Source: Flavihumibacter cheonanensis (GTDB lineage: Bacteria; Bacteroidota; Bacteroidia; Chitinophagales; Chitinophagaceae). From it: a DNA stretch of 64,000 bases. A program made the position numbers and the translations under genes. Within the stretch, counting starts at the first letter, position 1; each line of letters starts with the position of its first letter. The notes below the pieces were generated by a model. That model had not been told where the DNA came from. It saw only the letters and a program-made list of their open reading frames with translations, and did not search any database. The stretch lies in the NCBI RefSeq assembly GCF_022352215.1, contig NZ_JAKRWF010000001.1, positions 1,426,001 to 1,490,000 on the forward strand, given 5' to 3'. Shown here one piece after another: positions 54,300 through 63,035 of the stretch.

Positions 54300-56849
54300 A
54301 TGAACAAGATTTTATTCACACTGTTATTTATCATTTCGGGCATTGTAGTCACAGCCCAGAGCCGGCTTACGGGAACAATTAAAGACGAAAAAGGCCAGCC
54401 AGTAGAAGCGGCCACCATCAAAATCAAAAACACCTCCCGATCAACCGTGGCCGATGCAAAGGGACAATTTACCTTAACAGGATTACCCTCCCTTCCTTTT
54501 ACACTTCAAATTAGTTCTGCCGGATATGCACCTGCAGAACTGCCGTTAAGCCAGTTGAAAGATTCCTCCATCACCATCATCCTACTGGAGAATTCACAAC
54601 TTTCGGATGTAGTTATTACCTCCCGCCGTCGGGTAGAATCAGCTCAGGAAGTACCCATCCCTATTTCGGTATTGGGTGGCGCACAGGTAGAAGATGCCGG
54701 CGCCTTTAACGTAAACCGATTAAAAGAACTGGTACCAACGGTACAATTGTATTCTTCCAATCCGCGTAACACCACATTAAACATCAGGGGTATCGGATCT
54801 ACGTTTGGATTAACCAATGATGGCATTGATCCAGGTGTAGGCTTTTATGTAGATGGTGTTTATTATGCAAGGCCTGCCGCCACCACGCTGGACTTTATCG
54901 ATATCGAACAAATAGAAGTGTTAAGAGGTCCGCAAGGCACCTTGTTCGGAAAAAACACAACCGCCGGTGCCTTTAATATTACTACCAAAGCACCAAAATT
55001 CAAACCTGGAGCAAGCTTTGAAGTGAGTTACGGAAACTATGGTTTTGTTCAGGCAAAAGCATCCGTTACAGGAGGCATTACCAAAAAATTAGCAGGGCGC
55101 ATTTCCTTCTCAGGAACGCAACGTAATGGATTAATTGAAAATGTTTCAACCGGAAAGCCAGTAAACGACCTGAACAACATTGGTGTACGCGGCCAATTGT
55201 TGTACACGCCATCTGACAAAGTGAAAATCACTTTTATCGGTGATGTAACAGATCAAAAACCAGAAGGATATGCTCAGGTAGTAGCCGGTGTGGTTCAAAC
55301 ACAGCGTGCCGGTTATCGTCAGTTCGATAGTATCATTGCCGACCTCGGATATCAACTTCCTTCCCGTAATCCCTTTGACCGGATCGTAGATCATAATACC
55401 ACCTGGAGATCCGGCAACCAATTGGGTGGACTTTCTGTAAATGTGGATGCCAAAATCGGAGGCGGCACCTTAACCTCCACTACCGCCTGGCGCTACTGGA
55501 ACTGGGATCCCAGTAATGACCGTGATTTCACCGGGCTGCCAGTTTTGACACTTTCCCAGGCTACTTCCAAACACCAGCAGTGGACACAGGAAATCCGCTA
55601 TGCGGGGGATTTTTCCTCCAGGTTGAGTGGTGTGGCGGGAATCTTCCTGATCGGACAGGATTTAAAAACAGACCCTTTCCATATTGAAGAATCTGGAGCT
55701 GCGCAGTGGCGTTTTTCCCAAAGCAGTAGAAGCGATTTATGGCGTACACCCGGACTCTTTGAAGGCTATGGCATCCGGACCCGTTCAAGGCTGGAAACCT
55801 TTGGTGCTGCAGCATTTGGCCAGTTAGATTGGGCGATAACGGAAAAGCTGCATGTATTACCTGGCATTCGATATAATTATGACCGTAAAAAAGTGGACTT
55901 TGACAGGCAAACCTATGGTGGCCTCCAGACAGAGGACCCTGCGCTGCTGGCATTAAAAAGAGCCGTGTATACCGATCAGGCATTCACCGCCGTTGTGGAT
56001 GAAAGCAATATATCCGGACAACTAACGGTATCGTATAAGGTAAGAAGTGATATCAATGCATTTGCCACTTATTCGTTGAGTTATAAACCGGTTGGTATTA
56101 ACCTGGGGGGATTGCCAACCGCCAATGGAGAAGTGCTTATTGAACTCGCAAGAATCAAACCGGAAAATGTAACCCATTATGAAGTTGGTTTGAAAACCTC
56201 TCCCGCAAGGAATTTTATTTTCAATATTGTAGCGCACCAGACGGATATTAAGGACTATCAGACTCAGGTACAAACAGCCGAAGTGGGTGTTAATCGGGGT
56301 TATCTTGCCAATGCGGAAAAAGTAAGAGTGTGGGGAATTGAATCGGATGCGAACTACAAGATCAATGACCATCTGACCTTGTACGCCAATCTCGCGTTTA
56401 CGGAAGGCAAATACCTCTCCTTTACCAATGCACCTGTTCCGCTGGAAGAAACCGGCGCTTCGACTTCTTTTAAGAATATTTCTAAGGGTGATCTCCCGGG
56501 TATCTCCAAATGGGCAGGATCTATCGGCGGTGAAATACAATCCGCTCTTAAGAAAGCATTCAATAAAGAAGGCCGTTATTTCCTGGCGATCGACAATTAT
56601 TTCCGGACTGGTTTCTCTTCAAGTCCATCCCCTTCAAAATATCTAAACGTTCCCGGTTATGCGCTTTTTAATGGAAGAGTGGGTTATCGTTCAAGAGAAG
56701 GGATCAGTATTTTCCTCTGGGGCAGAAACCTGCTGAACAAAAATTACTTTGAGCAATTGCTGCCTGCTGCGGGTAATGCAGGGCACTATGCAGCAGTGCT
56801 GGGAGACCAGCGAACTTATGGAGTAACGCTGCGGTATGCGATTAATTAA
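54300..56849 (+). CDS. TonB-dependent receptor with carboxypeptidase-regulatory domain
   Basis: An 849-aa receptor. The signal peptide (KILFTLLFIISGIVVTAQ) is followed by a CarboxypepD_reg-like domain (LTGTIKDEKGQPVEAATI), a TonB-box-like segment (LSDVVITSRR), a plug with QEVPIPISVLGG and EVLRGPQGTLFGKNT, and a barrel ending TYGVTLRYAIN. The FGKNTTAGAFNITTK form is typical of FecA/iron-siderophore-style receptors rather than SusC. The frame extends to 54240 within a dyad, but the ATG at 54300 gives a normal signal peptide. Its end overlaps the convergent hydrolase gene by 4 bases. Confidence 0.9.
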   Translation: MNKILFTLLFIISGIVVTAQSRLTGTIKDEKGQPVEAATIKIKNTSRSTVADAKGQFTLTGLPSLPFTLQISSAGYAPAELPLSQLKDSSITIILLENSQLSDVVITSRRRVESAQEVPIPISVLGGAQVEDAGAFNVNRLKELVPTVQLYSSNPRNTTLNIRGIGSTFGLTNDGIDPGVGFYVDGVYYARPAATTLDFIDIEQIEVLRGPQGTLFGKNTTAGAFNITTKAPKFKPGASFEVSYGNYGFVQAKASVTGGITKKLAGRISFSGTQRNGLIENVSTGKPVNDLNNIGVRGQLLYTPSDKVKITFIGDVTDQKPEGYAQVVAGVVQTQRAGYRQFDSIIADLGYQLPSRNPFDRIVDHNTTWRSGNQLGGLSVNVDAKIGGGTLTSTTAWRYWNWDPSNDRDFTGLPVLTLSQATSKHQQWTQEIRYAGDFSSRLSGVAGIFLIGQDLKTDPFHIEESGAAQWRFSQSSRSDLWRTPGLFEGYGIRTRSRLETFGAAAFGQLDWAITEKLHVLPGIRYNYDRKKVDFDRQTYGGLQTEDPALLALKRAVYTDQAFTAVVDESNISGQLTVSYKVRSDINAFATYSLSYKPVGINLGGLPTANGEVLIELARIKPENVTHYEVGLKTSPARNFIFNIVAHQTDIKDYQTQVQTAEVGVNRGYLANAEKVRVWGIESDANYKINDHLTLYANLAFTEGKYLSFTNAPVPLEETGASTSFKNISKGDLPGISKWAGSIGGEIQSALKKAFNKEGRYFLAIDNYFRTGFSSSPSPSKYLNVPGYALFNGRVGYRSREGISIFLWGRNLLNKNYFEQLLPAAGNAGHYAAVLGDQRTYGVTLRYAIN

Positions 56850-57985
56850 TCAGCTTTAATTAGTCCTGCATACAAGTTCTCCACTACAGTTCTAATAACA
56901 GCATTGTACCCCTCGGCATACCGGGGGGTACAGCCATTGCTGATTACTACAATTCCCCATTTTTTGGTTGGATCAAAATACATCGCACTGAACAATCCAT
57001 AAGCAACACCTGTATGTCCGACTAATTCCTTACCTGCTATTAACCGGGTTGTTTTTTCCAATGCCAGTCCATAGTTTTCCTGGGTTGACAAAGGGGTTTG
57101 CATCCGCTGGCTCAATTTTTTTGGTATGATTCTTTTACCGTTACTTTTTCCATAATTCATGTGCATCATCATATAACGGGCAAGGTCAATGGAAGAAATC
57201 TTCATGCCACCTGTAGGAGAAAAAATAGGTGTGCTATAACCCATGGTATAATTCCGGATCTCCTCACTGCGAGGCGCATACGCTCCTGGAGAAGCACGGA
57301 ATCCGATCGAATCATTTACATATTCATAAAGGGTGGCAAAGCGTCGCGCATCAAGTGAATCAATGCAATATCCCCCATATAGTCCCAGCGGATCCAGGAT
57401 ATGATGCTTTATATACTGATCAAATCGTTCGCCGCTGTACTTTTCTATGATGGTACCAATCATATTAAAATTCAGATTGCAATACTGGTATCCTTCGCCA
57501 GGCGCATAGGCATTATAACAGCTATCTGCATTCGGATTTTTTGCCGGGTTGATGGCATCCAGGGTAAAATAACCCTTCCGGTCGTTGATACTGGAACGAT
57601 GAGAAAGTAAGTGTTCCAATGTTATCACTCTATCCGGAAACCGGGGATTGCGTACTTTAAAGCCAATCAGCTCACTCACATCATCAGTTAATTTGAGTTT
57701 ACGAGCTTTCACCAATTGCAGAATGGCAGTAGCAGAAAAGGATTTGGAAATAGAAGCAATACGGAAAATATCCGTATTGCTTAATGGTGTTCTGGATTCG
57801 AGCTCCTTATATCCAAAATTCTGGCTGTAAACGAGCTTATTGTCTTTTACTACAGCAACAGCTATGCCTACTGCCTTTCCGGAATCAATAAGGTGCTGGA
57901 TGGCCAGTTCTGCTTTTTCGATTTGCGCAACAGCCATAGCAGGCAGCAGCAACAGGAACAGGGATCTTATTAATAATTTATACAT
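56846..57985 (-). CDS. Serine hydrolase of the beta-lactamase (class C/PBP4*) family
   Basis: A 379-aa exported protein with a signal peptide (YKLLIRSLFLLLLPAMAVAQ). Catalytic motifs of the fold are present: SISK (Ser and Lys, SxxK) in FRIASISKSFSA, the Tyr motif YCN in YQYCNLNFN, and HTG in VGHTGVAYG replacing KTG. Such proteins include esterases, peptidases and carboxypeptidases rather than true beta-lactamases. The frame is open to 58006 but runs into a heptad repeat; ATG 57985 gives the normal signal peptide. Confidence 0.86.
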   Translation of the reverse strand: MYKLLIRSLFLLLLPAMAVAQIEKAELAIQHLIDSGKAVGIAVAVVKDNKLVYSQNFGYKELESRTPLSNTDIFRIASISKSFSATAILQLVKARKLKLTDDVSELIGFKVRNPRFPDRVITLEHLLSHRSSINDRKGYFTLDAINPAKNPNADSCYNAYAPGEGYQYCNLNFNMIGTIIEKYSGERFDQYIKHHILDPLGLYGGYCIDSLDARRFATLYEYVNDSIGFRASPGAYAPRSEEIRNYTMGYSTPIFSPTGGMKISSIDLARYMMMHMNYGKSNGKRIIPKKLSQRMQTPLSTQENYGLALEKTTRLIAGKELVGHTGVAYGLFSAMYFDPTKKWGIVVISNGCTPRYAEGYNAVIRTVVENLYAGLIKAD

Positions 57986-57987
57986 GG

Positions 57988-58036
57988 CTCCTACTTCATA
58001 ATTCATAATTCATAATTCTTACTTCCCACTTCTATT
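57988..58036 (-). repeat. Heptanucleotide tandem repeats spanning the M28 peptidase stop codon
   Basis: On the minus strand, seven consecutive 7-base units run AATAGAA, GTGGGAA, GTAAGAA, TTATGAA three times, then GTAGGAG. The stop codon of the M28 gene falls in GTAAGAA and the array ends just before the hydrolase ATG (57985). The units share the consensus seen at 16668-16709 (TTATGAN, GTGAGAN). Confidence 0.72.
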
Positions 58037-59569
58037 GGCTTTTCGCTGCGCGGGCCATTCTCCCTGCTTACCTGTTCTTGGATTGATCGGCAATACTGCT
58101 TTTTCTCTGGATGTTTTTTGAGGCTCTTCGCAAGCCATGTACACCAGGATAGCCGTCAGAATCGCATTCTTACGCACATCATCAAATACAATCTTATCGT
58201 AGGTATCCCGATTGGTATGCCAGGTATAGGAACCATAGGACCAGCTCTTGGAACTCAGAGAAAATCCAGGTGCACCAACTGCTACAAAAGAAGCATAATC
58301 CGATCCGCCACCACCGGGAGATCCTGGAAAACGGGTTTCGATTTCATTACGAATATCTTCCGGCACTTTGGACAACCACCGGCCCAGATAATCATAGGCA
58401 TGTAAAAATCCTTGTCCGGAAATATTGGCCACCCGACCGGTACCATTGTCCTGGTTGAACAATGCCTGCAGATTAGCAACAATCTCCGGATGATCTTCCA
58501 CGAAAGCACGGGACCCATTCAGTCCCTGCTCCTCACTGCCCCAATGTCCGACCAGGATGGTGCGTTTTGGATTGGGATAGACTTTTTTCAAAATGCGCAT
58601 CGCTTCCATCATTACAATGGTGCCGGTTGCATTATCCGTAGCACCCGTACCACCATCCCAGGAATCAAAATGGGCGGAGAGCATTACATATTCATTGGGC
58701 TTTTCTGTTCCTTTGATTTCAGCAAGGGTATTAAAAGTAGGTACGGTTCCCAATTCTTTGGAATCAGCACGAACATTCAAAACAGGTTTAACACCGGATT
58801 CTGTCAGGCGATACAACATGCCATAATCTTCCAATGCCACATCAATGGTCGGGATCTTGGTGGTGTTAGCACCAAAGATTTTATTTACTCCGAAACCAGA
58901 AGACCAGTTGCTTATAATAATACCGGCTGCACCCGCTTTCTCAATAGCCAATGCAAGGTCTTTGTTATTTAATCCGGTTTTGCTGATGCGTTTTCTCCAG
59001 GCAGCGGTTTGCGCTTCCCGATCCTTTTTCATCTTTTCAAAGGAATCAGGAGTAGCCCATTCCTGCCAGTTGTAATCAGGGCGACCGGTAGGCTGGTTCA
59101 TGGAAATCAGGACAAACTTGCCTTTTACATTGGGCAACCAATTTTGAAAAGCAATTGAATCTGCAACATCCGCAAGGATGATGGTTTCGCCGGAAACTGT
59201 TTTTCCTTTGGTGCTTGGGCTCCAGGCCAGTTGCATTCCTTCCAGCGATTTTACTCTGGGAGATACCATATCGATATGGGTGATACCTCTCTCCCAGCCT
59301 CTCCATTCACCCCAGTTTTCCACTCTTGCATCGATGCCCCATTCCTTGTATTTGGCAATGGCCCAGTCTGCCGCATTTTTCATTTGTGGAGTACCCACAA
59401 GTCGAGGTCCGATACCATCCGTCAACTGATGCGCCAATACTTCCAATTGTGATTGTACAGTAGCTTCTTTTACAATGGCTGCTACTACGAGGGAGTCATT
59501 TTTTTGTGACCATACGGTGGTACTAACCAGAAAACAACCCGCTACCAGGGTTTGTTGTAGAAATCTCAT
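58019..59569 (-). CDS. M28 family metallopeptidase
   Basis: A 516-aa exported zinc aminopeptidase/carboxypeptidase-Q-like protein. The signal peptide ends VWSQ. A PA-like insert lies at about 120-270 (AGAAGIIISNWSSG). The M28 catalytic domain holds zinc ligands in SAHFDSWDGGTGATDN (His, Asp), GSEEQGLNGS (Glu pair) and a later His in SYTWHTNRDTYDKI. It releases amino acids from peptides in the periplasm or outside. A basic C-terminal tail (QRKANRSGK) is encoded partly by heptad repeats. Probably co-transcribed with the serine hydrolase downstream. Confidence 0.9.
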   Translation of the reverse strand: MRFLQQTLVAGCFLVSTTVWSQKNDSLVVAAIVKEATVQSQLEVLAHQLTDGIGPRLVGTPQMKNAADWAIAKYKEWGIDARVENWGEWRGWERGITHIDMVSPRVKSLEGMQLAWSPSTKGKTVSGETIILADVADSIAFQNWLPNVKGKFVLISMNQPTGRPDYNWQEWATPDSFEKMKKDREAQTAAWRKRISKTGLNNKDLALAIEKAGAAGIIISNWSSGFGVNKIFGANTTKIPTIDVALEDYGMLYRLTESGVKPVLNVRADSKELGTVPTFNTLAEIKGTEKPNEYVMLSAHFDSWDGGTGATDNATGTIVMMEAMRILKKVYPNPKRTILVGHWGSEEQGLNGSRAFVEDHPEIVANLQALFNQDNGTGRVANISGQGFLHAYDYLGRWLSKVPEDIRNEIETRFPGSPGGGGSDYASFVAVGAPGFSLSSKSWSYGSYTWHTNRDTYDKIVFDDVRKNAILTAILVYMACEEPQKTSREKAVLPINPRTGKQGEWPAQRKANRSGK

Positions 59570-59638
59570 GTTCGGTTAAGTGTTATTGTTAGGCTTACAA
59601 TTTAAGGAATTAAAGTAAACCTACTATTTCATTCTTTA

Positions 59639-59682
59639 TAGGGTTTTGGTAGGGTTTTCCTAGGGTTTTCATAGGGTTATTA
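59639..59682. repeat. Four tandem 11-bp repeats (TAGGGTTTTNN)
   Basis: Consecutive units TAGGGTTTTGG, TAGGGTTTTCC, TAGGGTTTTCA and TAGGGTTATTA. The 11-base period is close to one helical turn, so all units face one side of the DNA. The array lies in the 225-base AT-rich gap between the divergent M28 and small basic protein genes. Confidence 0.8.
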
Positions 59683-59794
59683 TTGGATCTAAAACCAATG
59701 AATACCTATTAAAATCTAATTAAATTAAGTATAAACTATATGTGATTTAGATATTATTACATATATTAATTGGACAAATCAGACATTCAAACCT

Positions 59795-60151
59795 ATGGCA
59801 AGTAGTACAACCTCCATCCTGAAAGACTATAGCGGTAAATTGGGTAACCAGTTTGTATTGAAGAGATATGGCGACAAATCAGTAATCTGCAGACTCCCCA
59901 AAAGGGATAAGCGCAAAAAGCGAACAGAGAAACAAGTGCAGAACAACCAACTGATGGCAATCGCCAATAATTTAGCCAAGTCGATCATTAATGATCCTGC
60001 AAGAAGAGATGCCGCCCAATTGTTCCTGAACGTTACGCGTAACAAATTATATACCGGCCTGGTAAAGCTCTACTTTCAACAGGTTAAAGCCGCCAAAGAA
60101 AATGGTCTGGAGATACCAAAGAATATAACAATAGCTGCGAAAGCTGATTGA
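59795..60151 (+). CDS. Small basic protein of unknown function
   Basis: A 118-aa protein with no signal peptide. It opens with SILKDYSGKLGNQFVLKRYGDK, a pattern (SGK-LGN-FV-R) that recurs in small Bacteroidota proteins of unknown function, followed by the very basic stretch PKRDKRKKRTEKQ and a helical rest. The basic patch could bind nucleic acid; this is only a suggestion. It stands alone, preceded by the 11-bp tandem repeats and an AT-rich leader. Confidence 0.65.
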   Translation: MASSTTSILKDYSGKLGNQFVLKRYGDKSVICRLPKRDKRKKRTEKQVQNNQLMAIANNLAKSIINDPARRDAAQLFLNVTRNKLYTGLVKLYFQQVKAAKENGLEIPKNITIAAKAD

Positions 60152-60167
60152 ACTATTGCTTTCAAGT

Positions 60168-60725
60168 CTACCTTTCCAGGATTCGCACGATTTCCTTATA
60201 GCCTGCCTTCCGGGCGTGCTCCAAAGCAGTAATACCATTTTTATCGGGTATGGACCGATCGCAACCTGCAGCTACCAGGATTTCTACTATGGTGGCATAT
60301 TTTGAACTTCCATCTCCAAGCAGTACCGCTTCCAGCAGTGCTGTCCATCCAAGGCGGTTACCATGATTGATTGGAAAGCCCTTAGTATTCGCCAACAACC
60401 TTACCGTTTCAATATGCCCACGCTCACAGGCAGGTATCAACGCAGTTCCATTATACCGGTTAAATACATCAAAGCGGGCCCCATTGTCCAGAAATAGTTT
60501 CACCAATTCTGTATAACCCAGGGCGCCTGCCAATAAAAAGGGACTGTCCAATTGCTCATTTTGATAATTGACATTGGCCCCCAATTTCAACAGCTCGGAT
60601 GCTTTCTCCATATTCCTGTCACGTACTGCCTGTAATAAGGACTTGTTGATTTTATCCATTTGATCAAATGCTGAATGAGTGGTTGATAAAAAGAAAGAAA
60701 TAAAACAAATGAATAGCGCTTTCAT
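60168..60725 (-). CDS. Exported ankyrin-repeat protein
   Basis: A 185-aa protein. A signal peptide-like start (ALFICFISFFLSTTHSA) is followed by about four ankyrin repeats, e.g. NKSLLQAVRDRNMEKASELLKLGANVN, broken at the usual loops, LAGALGYTELVKLFLDNGA, ACERGHIETVRLLANTKG and GITALEHARKAGYKEIVRIL. Repeats of this kind bind proteins. It lies 9 bases after the amidohydrolase gene, so the two are probably co-transcribed. Partner unknown. Confidence 0.85.
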   Translation of the reverse strand: MKALFICFISFFLSTTHSAFDQMDKINKSLLQAVRDRNMEKASELLKLGANVNYQNEQLDSPFLLAGALGYTELVKLFLDNGARFDVFNRYNGTALIPACERGHIETVRLLANTKGFPINHGNRLGWTALLEAVLLGDGSSKYATIVEILVAAGCDRSIPDKNGITALEHARKAGYKEIVRILER

Positions 60726-60734
60726 GTGTCTGTA

Positions 60735-62066
60735 TTAATTGAATACTTTATTCCCTTTATGAAACAATGCATTTACGGTACTTACCCTTGCCACCGCTTC
60801 TGCAGAGCAACTCGCATCTACTAAAACAAAGCTTGCTTCCAATCCGGCTTTGGGCCATTGCTGCTCACCTTTTCGGTTGAGGGGTGTAATTCCTGCTGTT
60901 GCCAGTCCCAACGATTGGGAAAGCTCCAGCTCGGTTACCATTCCATATAATTGCGCTGCCAGATTGGCTTTTTGTAATACACTGCCGGTGCCAAAACTAT
61001 TCCAGTGATCAACGATGCTATCATTTCCGGTTACTACCTGAACGCCGTGTTTTAATAAGGTGGGAATAGGCATCTGCAAACGCCCCATGGGTATGCTGGA
61101 GGCGATGCCAATTCCCGCTGCCGCCAGCTTTTCGGCTATTGCTTCCTGTTGGCTGCTTTCCAGCGATGCCAACACAAAAGCATGACTTAACCAGGTCCGG
61201 TTTTTTAAAACAGGATTTTCATTCACCCGATCAATCAGGTAATTCACCACCTGTAAGCCATCTGCACCACCCTCATGCAAATGAATATCGATTCCCTTCT
61301 TATAATCTAATGCCAGTTGCACAGTAAAATCCATGGTGCGATTAATATTTCCATCAATGGATGCAGGATCCAATCCACCTATAAAATCGATTCCAGCCTG
61401 CGCCGCTTCTTTCATCAGCGAAGTGGAATCACGGTAATAAAGTCCGTGTTGTGGAAATGCTACCAGCTCTGCACCAAATCCCAGTTTCTTATTCTCCAAT
61501 GCAGTTTGCAGATTTCGAAGCGATTGCAATTGTGAGGTTGGTTCAATGTTGACATGACTTCTTGCAAAGGCCGTACCTTTTGATTGCAACAATTCAATCA
61601 TCTTTTCAGCCTTATAGGTAGAGGTCTTGAGCATTTCAGGAAGTATCTTCTCTTCCATTGCAATCATATCCTTTACCGTCCGGTTTTTAATCACTCTTGG
61701 CTGCCAGGGACCACCATAAAAAGTTTTATCCAGATGAATATGCATGTCCTTAAAAGAAGGAAGCATCAACAAACCTTTTGCATCAAGCGATTTTGATCCA
61801 ACCTGGTTTTTAGTGATACGTTTAATTTTACCCTGTTCAATTTCTACAGAGAATAAATCAGTGCTGGTTCCGGTCACAGCTCCTTGCTCAAGGATATAAC
61901 CAGTTTCCAAACGAACATTCTTCAACACGAAACTTGATGATACTTCGTCACTCAGTTCATTACTACTTAAACCCGGCAACTGCTCCGAACCGGGAATGGC
62001 TAAACCAGCGATCAGTCCGGATGCATTTTTTATAAATGTTTTTCTACTAACCTGTTGCATGCCCAT
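60735..62066 (-). CDS. Amidohydrolase, cytosine deaminase-like
   Basis: A 443-aa metal-dependent amidohydrolase. An N-terminal leader (SRKTFIKNASGLIAG) suggests export. Metal ligands and family motifs: HIHLDKTF (HxH), HLHEGGADG, LSHAF and the GNDSIVDHWNSFGTG Asp motif of cytosine-deaminase-type enzymes. It would deaminate or hydrolyse a cyclic amide. The frame runs on to a TTG at 62108, but ATG codons at 62066 or 62060 fit the leader better. It precedes the ankyrin gene by 9 bases. Substrate unresolved. Confidence 0.83.
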   Translation of the reverse strand: MGMQQVSRKTFIKNASGLIAGLAIPGSEQLPGLSSNELSDEVSSSFVLKNVRLETGYILEQGAVTGTSTDLFSVEIEQGKIKRITKNQVGSKSLDAKGLLMLPSFKDMHIHLDKTFYGGPWQPRVIKNRTVKDMIAMEEKILPEMLKTSTYKAEKMIELLQSKGTAFARSHVNIEPTSQLQSLRNLQTALENKKLGFGAELVAFPQHGLYYRDSTSLMKEAAQAGIDFIGGLDPASIDGNINRTMDFTVQLALDYKKGIDIHLHEGGADGLQVVNYLIDRVNENPVLKNRTWLSHAFVLASLESSQQEAIAEKLAAAGIGIASSIPMGRLQMPIPTLLKHGVQVVTGNDSIVDHWNSFGTGSVLQKANLAAQLYGMVTELELSQSLGLATAGITPLNRKGEQQWPKAGLEASFVLVDASCSAEAVARVSTVNALFHKGNKVFN

Positions 62067-62143
62067 ATCAGAATTTGATACAAAACTACCATAGAATCGC
62101 CCTTTCAATATTGCAGGCTTTCGAACAAAACTTGTAATTTTTA

Positions 62144-62980
62144 TTACTTTTTCCGGAAAGCTGCCGGGCTTAGCCCAGCTTTTAACTTGAATACATTGGA
62201 GAAATAAGCAGGGTCATCAAAACCCAGCGCATAGGCTATTTCCTTAATGGACTGCTCACTAATCAACAACCGCCTTTTTGCTTCCATTATTATTCTGTTT
62301 TGCAGCAACTCCTTGGCGTTTTTAGTTAAGTTGCGCTTGCAGACAATATTTAGATAATTGGCGGTAACATGTAATTTCCTTGCATAGAATTCAACTGATT
62401 TTTCCTGCAAATAGTACCGTTCAATAAGTTTCAGGTATTCAGAAACAAGCACTCTATTTGTTGTCGAAAGGGTCTTCCACTCTCTGTTTTCCAAGAGCCT
62501 GAAGATTAATTGAAGGAGTATAATGGATCTTGCTTGTATAACTTTCCAGCTCAATGTTGGTTGCGACAGTTCATTCCCTAATTGAAGAAATTCATACCGT
62601 AAACTTGTAAACTCCTTTTGTGGTATGGTTAGAACAGGTTTCTCCTGGAACAAATACCAGCCAATCTCTATTGATTGTTGAATGGTTGAAAACATTTCCT
62701 TGCTGATCATTAACTGAACGGCACGGGTAGTTTTATCAAATTTCCAATCATGCACCTGACCGGGATACAGAATATGCAACTGGTTTTTTCCGATTTTATA
62801 CTTCATCCCGTCTATGCGATGATACCCTTTTCCAGTTTCAAATAACAACAAGACATAGAAATCATGTTTATGGGGACTATCAATACTTCTTTCCCCGAGA
62901 ATTTCGTGATACTGAAGTTCCCGGCTAAGAGAATGCTCTTCGGGGAATGCATCCAATCCAATAACGGGTATATTATCCAT
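62144..62980 (-). CDS. AraC-family transcriptional regulator
   Basis: A 278-aa regulator. An N-terminal cupin-like sensor (PHKHDFYVLLLFETGKG, IGKNQLHILYPGQVHDW) is followed by two C-terminal helix-turn-helices (LHVTANYLNIVCKRN and SIKEIAYALGFDDPAYFSNV) ending in LSPAAFRKK. A GTG at 62992 is in frame, but a TTATTTTG box (62992-62999) overlaps it, so the ATG at 62980 is chosen. It is divergent from pirin and upstream of the amidohydrolase gene; either could be its target. Confidence 0.9.
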   Translation of the reverse strand: MDNIPVIGLDAFPEEHSLSRELQYHEILGERSIDSPHKHDFYVLLLFETGKGYHRIDGMKYKIGKNQLHILYPGQVHDWKFDKTTRAVQLMISKEMFSTIQQSIEIGWYLFQEKPVLTIPQKEFTSLRYEFLQLGNELSQPTLSWKVIQARSIILLQLIFRLLENREWKTLSTTNRVLVSEYLKLIERYYLQEKSVEFYARKLHVTANYLNIVCKRNLTKNAKELLQNRIIMEAKRRLLISEQSIKEIAYALGFDDPAYFSNVFKLKAGLSPAAFRKK

Positions 62981-62991
62981 GCCTGGTAACA

Positions 62992-63018
62992 CAAAATAAA
63001 CCTATACTTCTTATTTTG
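62992..63018. promoter_or_regulatory. Divergent pair of TTATTTTG promoter octamers
   Basis: TTATTTTG occurs on the minus strand at 62992-62999 (toward the AraC gene) and on the plus strand at 63011-63018 (toward pirin), 12 bases apart. Each lies 12-17 bases from its gene start. The mirrored arrangement suggests back-to-back promoters. Confidence 0.5.
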
Positions 63019-63035
63019 AGGTTAATTGTAAAATT

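Noticed and set aside
56022-56540. 172-codon minus-strand frame inside the TonB receptor
   Set aside because: Antisense shadow of barrel strands, no start context and no domain.
56846-57985. Antibiotic-resistance beta-lactamase
   Set aside because: The SxxK and YxN motifs fit, but HTG replaces KTG and the length and context fit the general serine hydrolase/PBP4* group better.
59639-59682. CRISPR-like array
   Set aside because: Units are only 11 bases and contiguous with no spacers, and there are no cas genes.
60168-60725. Ankyrin protein as a toxin or phage-derived effector
   Set aside because: It has a simple exported-ankyrin layout and no toxin domain, immunity partner or phage neighbours.
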